Source: Acidobacteriaceae bacterium (lineage in GTDB: Bacteria; Acidobacteriota; Terriglobia; Bryobacterales; Bryobacteraceae). From it: a stretch of 64,000 nucleotides of DNA. The stretch is from positions 90,246-154,245 of the forward strand of contig JAFAYL010000059.1 in assembly GCA_019240405.1 (NCBI GenBank), written 5' to 3'. A program made the translations under genes and the position numbers. The notes under the pieces were generated by a model. That model searched no databases, had not been told where the DNA came from, and saw only the letters and a list, made by a program, of their open reading frames with translations. Of the stretch, positions 29,201 to 35,698 are shown in pieces. How positions within the stretch are numbered: the first letter of the stretch is position 1; every line of letters starts with the position of its first letter.

Positions 29201-30920
29201 AAGCTACACGTCACAGCAGACGCTGCCACTTACTAACGGGTCAATGCACACGATCGCGACCACCTCGCCGCAGACTTCTGGCGGGGTCCAGAACACGTTC
29301 TCGAGTTGGTCGGACGGCGGCACGCAATCGCACAGCATTACGATAAACAGCACTACCGGGACCGCGAGTTACACCGCGAATTTCACGACCACTTACTTGC
29401 TAACCACGCAGGCCAATCCGACGAACGGCGGCACAGTCAGCCCGGCATCCGGCTACTATGCGCCGAGCACGATGGTGCCCTTGACCGCTACGCCGGCGAA
29501 GGGCTACATATTCCAGAACTGGACCGGCAGCGTGGCCAGCCCGAACAGCGCCTCGACAAGCATCACGACTACCAGCTCGCCGCAGACCGTCACCGCAAAC
29601 TTTATCTTGTCGACGACGGTCAGCATTTCGCCGTCTTCCCTGTTCTTCCCGTCACGCGACGTGGGGACCACTAGCCCTGCACAGACCCTGACGCTCACCA
29701 CCACGGGCAGCAACACGCTCACGATTGGTACGGTCTCGGCGAGCATCCCGGATTATGTGATTCTCAACGATAACTGCTCCGGGCAAATGATCACAAGCAA
29801 GGCCAAGTGCACGCTGCAGGTGGAGTTCCAACCGACCACCTCGGGCAGCCGTAACGGGACGCTATCGTTCCCAGACAACGCGGCGAACAGCCCGCAAACG
29901 GTGAAGGTGACCGCGAGCGCGGTTGGCGCGCAATTAACGCCGCCGACGCATGTATTCCCGGCGCAACATGGAAACACGACCAGTCCGACGACCGTGACCC
30001 TCACGCTGACGAATTTCCTGTCTACGACCTTGTCCTACGGCGCGGCAACGTTCTCGGGCAATAATCCGACCGACTTCCCGATTCAGAACGGTGGCAGCTG
30101 CTCGACGAGCGGAGGCACGCTTGCGGCGAACGGAAGCAGCGGCAATAGTTGCACCTTCGTGATCGCGTTTCAGCCGACCGCGAACGGAAATGAGAGCGCC
30201 ACGCTCAGCATCACCGATAACGCAGGGACCCAGAGCGCCACGGTCAGCGGTTACGGCGTCGGAGCCTCGCTTGCGCCACCGAAAGGCTATTTTCCGGCGC
30301 AGCGCGGCAACACTCAGAGCTCCACTAACCTCAGCATTACTTTTACGAATTACCTGAGTTCACCCCTGTCCTACACGCCGCAATGGACGGGTACCAATTC
30401 GGGCGACTTCCTGGTGCAGAGCTCCAGCACCTGCCCGAATTCGGGCGGTGCACCGACGGCCAGCACGCTGGGGGCGAATTCGAGTTGCACCTACGTGGTC
30501 GCGTTCAAGCCGACCGCGAACGGACCGGAAAGCGCCACGCTGAGCATCAGCGACGCGGACGGAACGCAAACCTCGACCTTTAGCGGCACGGGTGTGGGCG
30601 CGCAACTCGCGCCTTCATCCTACAGTTTCGGGTCGTACCCGAAAGGCCGCACAAGCTCGGCCAAGACGTTCACGCTGAACAATTATCTCTCAACACCACT
30701 GAGCGTCACCGGAACCTCGTTTAGCGGGACGAACGGCACGGATTTTTCACTTACGAACGGCGGCACCTGCCCAGCTATGAGCGGTTCTGTGCCGGGAAAT
30801 TCGAGCTGCACCTACAATATCGTCTTCCAGCCCTCTACCACCAGCTCGGAAACCGCAACCTTCACCGTGACCGACGCCGATGGATCGCAAAGCACGGCCC
30901 TAAGCGGCTCCGGCCACTAG
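26271..30920 (+). CDS. Giant secreted multidomain protein A (P-domain-like, Ig-like, DUF11, InlB-like and ASH-like modules)
   Basis: The 1549-aa protein has a signal peptide (1-21, ending AGYAYA). Domains in order: P-domain-like 40-248, Ig-like 255-352, P-like 362-542, Ig-like 549-643, P-like 655-828, DUF11-like 833-954 (NNGPGPT), an InlB-type repeat 959-1038, an InlB B-repeat 1042-1111, and four choice-of-anchor-D/ASH-like domains at 1117-1219, 1220-1331, 1332-1443 and 1444-1549. The P-like domains each end in a GTWTLYV/GMWSLYAY/GYWTLYVY motif, as in proprotein-convertase P domains, but no protease is attached. It is rich in Thr, Ser, Asn and Gly. No LPXTG, PEP-CTERM or type IX sorting tail is seen. 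A surface or extracellular structural role is inferred. Confidence 0.8.
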   Translation: MRNQVLLCAVLMAFAAGYAYAGCSTTGTTTSCTNSTTITIPATSFNGALESSAQTVSGITGSIQTITLSLNNWTDNGTTNGPGTEDREFMLVFQPTGCAMNSCYQTFQFLGGLALTGTTIFNNENITFEDSATLYAPDEDAYSSSPPNGDKPPTNPTTYKPTVNKANNYCSGTSSDGSAAFSGAPFTSAPCATDNPADPQYESSGGTATFASQFSGSPNGTWTLYVWTNKDAEDDGATIGGWTLNITVAANAANTSTSLSSNATNNETFESDSVTLTATVTSTSTPSEGTITFTDNGSDLTCSNSSQPVPVSGGTASCTTTFSTEGNHPLEAQYTGDANYGNSSGSMNFFVDHATTNPSTGQYCNTGTININTNNAGPGTTPYPQHIFIPAQSGSLSDVSLVLPNITINQMNLFNFLLVDPNGNKFVPMAGTGGDGNASGVTLTLTDFATGQNPVPNPINGGNGDAPASGQYLPTDYNTGLTFASSPDGPPSGPYQLPQTQGGATFDTTFGGTNPQGMWSLYAYYAGGTTIGSIDGYCLNISTSAAVATNTTVTSSPMTEAATNTQVTFTATVKSGGNPVTSGSVTFKEGTTVLSGPTTVNGSGQVTFQTSSLAEGIHTIEAIYSGVTGTYNVSSGSVTIEIDTPTTNTAGTGLYCNPGGVNISSSNGGNNIPASPYPTRINVTNLAGTVNTVGVHLNNFSDGEPYGTVMLLEGPTSTNIVFYNDAGSESTGFSGLNLTLADSGSSQLPADPNNPTTNTTYSPASYQGLPPPVFPAPGPSGISQAAPAGSQTFSSAFQNINPLGYWTLYVYDRFGDEALSINNWCLNFTENAPVIAASMTNNPTNFTQGDTGDTVTVNIMNNGPGPTDNTLQTAVTLPTGLTATAIQGGGGTGWSCTLGTLTCTRTSGLAASASDNITVTVNVGYNAPSSVTPSATISGGGISATQNPSDTVTVNPGPVQVTFSTVPAGLSYNVDSTSYTSQQTLPLTNGSMHTIATTSPQTSGGVQNTFSSWSDGGTQSHSITINSTTGTASYTANFTTTYLLTTQANPTNGGTVSPASGYYAPSTMVPLTATPAKGYIFQNWTGSVASPNSASTSITTTSSPQTVTANFILSTTVSISPSSLFFPSRDVGTTSPAQTLTLTTTGSNTLTIGTVSASIPDYVILNDNCSGQMITSKAKCTLQVEFQPTTSGSRNGTLSFPDNAANSPQTVKVTASAVGAQLTPPTHVFPAQHGNTTSPTTVTLTLTNFLSTTLSYGAATFSGNNPTDFPIQNGGSCSTSGGTLAANGSSGNSCTFVIAFQPTANGNESATLSITDNAGTQSATVSGYGVGASLAPPKGYFPAQRGNTQSSTNLSITFTNYLSSPLSYTPQWTGTNSGDFLVQSSSTCPNSGGAPTASTLGANSSCTYVVAFKPTANGPESATLSISDADGTQTSTFSGTGVGAQLAPSSYSFGSYPKGRTSSAKTFTLNNYLSTPLSVTGTSFSGTNGTDFSLTNGGTCPAMSGSVPGNSSCTYNIVFQPSTTSSETATFTVTDADGSQSTALSGSGH
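30834..30919 (+). repeat. Copy 1 of an 86-nt near-identical gene end
   Basis: These last 86 bases of gene A before its stop base match 38245-38330, the end of gene C, with a single difference (C at 30872, T at 38283). The DNA just upstream in the two genes is far less similar, so the match reflects a recent copying event or strong constraint. Confidence 0.9.
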
Positions 30921-31019
30921 TGGCTAGAAATCTCTGCGACTGATGGGCGGGCGCGCCTGTTTTGCGGGGGCGCTCGGCCTGCGTACCAGATCTGCTAGGC
31001 CCGGACGGTTAGTACTATT

Positions 31020-31051
31020 TATCACCCCATGAGTGCTTGTTGTGATAGACT
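31020..31051 (+). promoter_or_regulatory. Extended -10 promoter and inverted repeat for surface genes B and C
   Basis: TATCAC (31020-31025) and GTGATA (31042-31047) form a 6-bp inverted repeat with a 16-base spacer. The right arm overlaps TG-a-TAGACT, an extended -10-like element (hexamer 31046-31051). The layout parallels 26160-26186. The start codon at 31130 follows a GAGGTGAG ribosome site. Confidence 0.4.
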
Positions 31052-31129
31052 CGGTGCGTTCCAGACATTTTCGGCACTAGCACGTGGGTGGAGAATTCCC
31101 GCGCAGGTACCCAGAGGTGAGACTTCGGC

Positions 31130-34100
31130 ATGCGCCATCAGATCCTATCTTTCAGTACGTCATTAGTCTTGCTTTTCTGTGTTGCGGCCGCTGCCTACGC
31201 AGACTGTAGTTCGACTCCGACCAACTGTTCGATTGCTAGCGCGGGCAGTTTGGCGACCAGCGACGGCAGTGGGGCCTCCGCGACCGCTCACACGACATTC
31301 GTTGTCTCAGGCATGACCGGGTCGGTGAACGGCGTCAGCATCACCTTCAATAGCTGGAGCCTGAGCGGCGACCAGAGCCCGGCCGATTTTTATTTCGAGT
31401 TGGTCTCGCCCAATGGCACGAGGTTCGATTTCTTCGGGAATTTCAACGGCGGATGCGCCGTCATGCCGTCGACGACGAACATCACGTTTGCGGACAACGG
31501 CTCGCAGTTGGTGCAAGGCTGCGGCAACGGCCAGGCGACTGTCACTCTCACAAGCGGCACGTACCTGCCGGACGTCGATAATGCCCCCAATGGGTCAGCC
31601 TACGGCGTTTCTGAATGCCCGTCTCCGGACGGCAATTCCACTGCTCCTACTTGCGCTCCCAACCAGGGCGCTGCGGACGGCAGTTCCACAGATACCTTCG
31701 CGAGCGCCTTTAGCGGAGCGACCGCGAACGGCACCTGGACCGTTTATTCCGAGAGTGATTTTAGCGGGACTACGGGTTCGATCTCTTCTCTGACGCTGCA
31801 GCTGACAACCTTCTCCGCAACCAATACCACCACCAGCGTGGGCGCCAGCGCCTACCAGGCCTTTACCTCGGGCACAAATGACAACCTCACCTTCACCGCG
31901 ACCGTGACCGCGACGGGCAAGACGGTCAATGAAGGCGCAGTGACCTTTTATGATAACGGCAATGCGATAAGCGGTTGTTCCGGGAAAGCCGTCAGTGGCA
32001 ACCAGACGACCTGCAACGAGTTGTTTTCAGGCGCCCCGGAAGGCGTGCATAACATTACCGCCGCTTACACCGACACAGCCTCCAATCCCCAATTCGGCGA
32101 TAGCAACAACGACGCGAATCCTGTGCAGGTCTTTATCGATAACGTCACTGCTTCGAGCAACGTGAGCAGCACTGGCGGTACCTTCTGCGACAACGGAACC
32201 GTCACCCTGACCTCCGATAACGGCGGGAACGTGACCGCCCAGCCGTACCCGCAGCACGTGTACGTGAGCGGTTTGAGCGGCAGTCTCGCAACCCTCACGC
32301 TGGAGTTGCCGGGTATCACCACCGGGCAGGGCGATTCTTATCTCAACGCTTTCGACATGCTGCTGGAAGGGCCGGATGGCAAGACGTTTGTACCGATCGC
32401 GGAGGCCGGAACCACGAGCGGCGTATCGGGCCTGACGCTGTACCTCGCAGATAGCGGCAGTTCGACATTAAATACCAGCTCCAATCCATCCAGCAATACC
32501 AGCAGCACGCCGTATAAGCCCGCCGATTTCGACTCGAACCTTACCAGCGGTGTTTTCACTTTCCCGAATGCGGGAAGCACCACCATTCTGGACAGCCCGC
32601 CGGCGCGCCCCTACAACTATCCCGCAAACCAGGGCACGGATAGCATGAACGCGACCTTTTCGTCGGATCTGAACGGGACCTGGAGCCTGTACGTCGCCAG
32701 CCGCGACCACGCTTTCTCCGGCACCACGGGCGGCTATTGCCTCATCTTTACCACCAGCACCGAGGCGCCGACATCCACCTCGGTCAGCGCCAATCCCAAT
32801 CCGGCGACGGTGGCCACCGGGCAGAGCAGCACGGCGGTCACGCTGAGCGCGCATGTCAGTTCGGGCGGCAATCCAGTGAACACCGGCACGGTCACGTTCT
32901 ATAGCAACGGGACGCAGGTGGGTACGGCTTCGAATTGGGACGGCAACGGCAATGTGCAGCTTTCCCCCTCGCCCTCCTTCGCTGAGGGCACCTATACGAT
33001 CGGGGCGGATTACAGCGGCGTGCCGTCACAATATTCCGCCAGCGAGTCCAACACGATCACGCTGCAGGTGGATAACCAGACCCTCGAGACAGACAACAGC
33101 GACACCTCTTACGGGTATTGCAACCCGGGTCCGATCAACATCGCGGCGAGTACCGTCCCGCAGCAATATCCCTCGCGCGTGCTGATCACCAACGCGCCGG
33201 GTACGCTACAGACGGTGGGCTTGGCGCTGAACGCGGTTACATATCCCACACCGAGCGATCTCGAAATGTTGCTCGAAGGGCCGGGCGGCGCGACGAACAA
33301 TATTGTCTTCTGGGGCAACATAGCCTACGTCGATAATGGCGGCAATTTCTCCAGCGCCGGCCCGCTGAATAATCAGAACTTCATCATTGAAGACGGCCAA
33401 ACAGCTTTGCCTGAGTTCTCCAGCGGCAGTTTCTCGGGCGGCACCTACTCGCCGGGAGCGTATTTTGTGGCAGGCGAGTCCAATATCAACTTCCCGTCGC
33501 CCGCGCCGCCATCGAACGATTGGAACTTCGCGCAAAGCCTCGGCACAACCACGTTCGGGAGCCAGTTCGCGCAGAACAGCAATCCGAACGGCATTTACTC
33601 GTTCTTCGTGTATCACAACATCAACGGCAGCACCGGCACGATAGGCAGCCATTGCGTCAACATCACGGTGAAGCCGCCGGTCGCGCAGGTCGGAGTCTCG
33701 CCGTTGGCGGCCACCTTCACGCAAGGCGATGGAAGCGACACTTACACGATCACGGTCAAGAATAACGGGCCAGGCAGCACAGGAACGCAAAATGCGCTGA
33801 CCGTCGCCGACACGCTGCCGAGCGGCCTACACGTCGTCTCGATCGCCGAAACGGCCAATAGCAATGGCGGCCAATTGCAGGATTGGACCTGCAACACATC
33901 TACGGTCACCTGTACTCGCAGCACCCCGATGCCCGCGAGCGAAACGGACACGATCACGCTGACGGTGAGCGTAGATTATTCGAATCACGGATCTGGTTTG
34001 ACGAATTCGGTAGCGCTTTCGGGCGGCGGCGTCGATACGACAAATTCGACGCTGAGCGCCAGCGACTCTACCACCATCAATCCCGGACCCGTGCAGGTGA

Positions 34101-35698
34101 CGTTTGACACCAACCCGACTGGATTGAGCTACACCGTGGGTAGCAACTCGTACACCGGGCAGCAAACGATCACGATCACGAACTATCAGACGGTGAGCGT
34201 AAATACGACGTCGCCACAAACGCCGTCGTCTGGCACGCAGGACACGTTCTCGAGCTGGAGCGGCGGCAATAACCCCTCGAGCGCATCCGAAACGATAAAC
34301 ATCTCCAGTACGACGGGAACGGCGAGCTACACGGCGAACTTTATTCAAACCGTCGCCGTCAAGATCAACACTTCGCCCCAGGGATTGCTCGTTAGCGTGG
34401 ATGGCGGCACGGCGCAGGCAGCGCCGGTAACGCCGCCGGCGTGGGTAGTGGGCAGCCAGCACACCATCGCGACCAGTTCGACACAATCGGGCGGAACGGG
34501 CACGCAATACGTTTTCCAAAGCTGGTCCGACGGAACGACGAACCCGGCGAGCGACACCGTAACGGCTTCGAGCGGCACGACGAGTTACACGGCCAATTTC
34601 CAGACCCAGTATCTGCTGACCACTAGCGTCACTCCATCGGGAGGAGGCACGGTCAGCGCGACGGCCGGGGGCAATCCGTCCGCGGCGAACGGCTATTACG
34701 CCTCGGGCACGGTCGTCTCGCTGCAGGCCAAGCCGAATTCGGCTTACGCCTTCCACAGCTGGACGGGCACGACAAGCAGCAGCACCAATCCGTTGGTGGT
34801 AACCATGAACTCGCCGGTGACGGAGACGGCAAACTTCCAGACCGCGTATCAGCAGCTAAGCGGTTTAGCCAGTATCCACTATATCGTCACTGTCAATACG
34901 TCCAGCGAGCTGGCGCAGAATGGGTATGTTGATTTACAGTTCAATCCTAGCTCGCAATCAACGCAGGCCGCCAACGTCGCTGTGGCGAACTTCTTCACGG
35001 ATGGCCTGCTGAATCCCCCGCCCGCCAGCCCGAGCGGCGAAGTTTCCGGCGTGCTGCCGGGAACGGTGCAGCTGGCAAACGGTCAAAGCTTGAACGAATA
35101 TACGGAGTCGATGACGTTCGGCACCACCATCACATTCGAACTGTACCTCTACGGCCCAGCGATTACGAACCCGAACGGTCAGGGCGGCGGCACGTTCACT
35201 CTGGACTTCCCGAACGGTCAGGGCGGCTATCTGTTCACCGCCGGCCCCATGCCGGTGTTCACGGTGACGATCAACGGCGACGGCACCACGACGGCGCAGG
35301 CGTATCCGAGCCAGAACAATGGGCCGCCGGTCGTGATATTCGTCGCACCGCTGCAATTGCCGCCGGCGCCGGTCACCGAAACGGGACTGTTATATAGTCC
35401 GTTGCTCGAGAATCCAGGCAGTCCAGGTAGTCCGGGAGGAGGGACTACCAACTTCACCATCACGAACACCAGCGGCGCGGCGATTACTGGGCCGATTCAA
35501 CTGGTGCTCACGAACCTGCCGGCAGGCGTGACGGGCGCGAATAACACCGGAACGTTCAACGGCAGTCCATATTGGACTGTGACGAATAGTAGCGCCCTTG
35601 CGTTAGGTGCGGCGCTGACTGTGACCGTGCAGCTGAATTACCCAAGCAGCACGGCGGTATCCACGACGCCTGCGGTCTATACGGGGAGTCTGCAATGA
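31130..35698 (+). CDS. Giant secreted multidomain protein B (paralogue of A without ASH-like tail)
   Basis: The 1522-aa protein has a signal peptide (1-24, ending AAAYADC). Order: P-domain-like 40-228 (ending GTWTVYSE), Ig-like 235-338, P-like 350-542 (GTWSLYVA), Ig-like 548-648, P-like 660-846 (GIYSFFVY), DUF11-like 855-985 (NNGPGST), two InlB-type repeats 988-1072 and 1074-1158, an InlB B-repeat 1161-1237, then a domain at 1249-1405 starting HYIVTVNTSSELAQNGYVDL that resembles, from memory, the NF038129-type domain of PEP-CTERM proteins, and a final beta domain 1412-1522. The first 990 residues parallel protein A domain for domain. Its last codon overlaps the ATG of gene C. Confidence 0.8.
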   Translation: MRHQILSFSTSLVLLFCVAAAAYADCSSTPTNCSIASAGSLATSDGSGASATAHTTFVVSGMTGSVNGVSITFNSWSLSGDQSPADFYFELVSPNGTRFDFFGNFNGGCAVMPSTTNITFADNGSQLVQGCGNGQATVTLTSGTYLPDVDNAPNGSAYGVSECPSPDGNSTAPTCAPNQGAADGSSTDTFASAFSGATANGTWTVYSESDFSGTTGSISSLTLQLTTFSATNTTTSVGASAYQAFTSGTNDNLTFTATVTATGKTVNEGAVTFYDNGNAISGCSGKAVSGNQTTCNELFSGAPEGVHNITAAYTDTASNPQFGDSNNDANPVQVFIDNVTASSNVSSTGGTFCDNGTVTLTSDNGGNVTAQPYPQHVYVSGLSGSLATLTLELPGITTGQGDSYLNAFDMLLEGPDGKTFVPIAEAGTTSGVSGLTLYLADSGSSTLNTSSNPSSNTSSTPYKPADFDSNLTSGVFTFPNAGSTTILDSPPARPYNYPANQGTDSMNATFSSDLNGTWSLYVASRDHAFSGTTGGYCLIFTTSTEAPTSTSVSANPNPATVATGQSSTAVTLSAHVSSGGNPVNTGTVTFYSNGTQVGTASNWDGNGNVQLSPSPSFAEGTYTIGADYSGVPSQYSASESNTITLQVDNQTLETDNSDTSYGYCNPGPINIAASTVPQQYPSRVLITNAPGTLQTVGLALNAVTYPTPSDLEMLLEGPGGATNNIVFWGNIAYVDNGGNFSSAGPLNNQNFIIEDGQTALPEFSSGSFSGGTYSPGAYFVAGESNINFPSPAPPSNDWNFAQSLGTTTFGSQFAQNSNPNGIYSFFVYHNINGSTGTIGSHCVNITVKPPVAQVGVSPLAATFTQGDGSDTYTITVKNNGPGSTGTQNALTVADTLPSGLHVVSIAETANSNGGQLQDWTCNTSTVTCTRSTPMPASETDTITLTVSVDYSNHGSGLTNSVALSGGGVDTTNSTLSASDSTTINPGPVQVTFDTNPTGLSYTVGSNSYTGQQTITITNYQTVSVNTTSPQTPSSGTQDTFSSWSGGNNPSSASETINISSTTGTASYTANFIQTVAVKINTSPQGLLVSVDGGTAQAAPVTPPAWVVGSQHTIATSSTQSGGTGTQYVFQSWSDGTTNPASDTVTASSGTTSYTANFQTQYLLTTSVTPSGGGTVSATAGGNPSAANGYYASGTVVSLQAKPNSAYAFHSWTGTTSSSTNPLVVTMNSPVTETANFQTAYQQLSGLASIHYIVTVNTSSELAQNGYVDLQFNPSSQSTQAANVAVANFFTDGLLNPPPASPSGEVSGVLPGTVQLANGQSLNEYTESMTFGTTITFELYLYGPAITNPNGQGGGTFTLDFPNGQGGYLFTAGPMPVFTVTINGDGTTTAQAYPSQNNGPPVVIFVAPLQLPPAPVTETGLLYSPLLENPGSPGSPGGGTTNFTITNTSGAAITGPIQLVLTNLPAGVTGANNTGTFNGSPYWTVTNSSALALGAALTVTVQLNYPSSTAVSTTPAVYTGSLQ

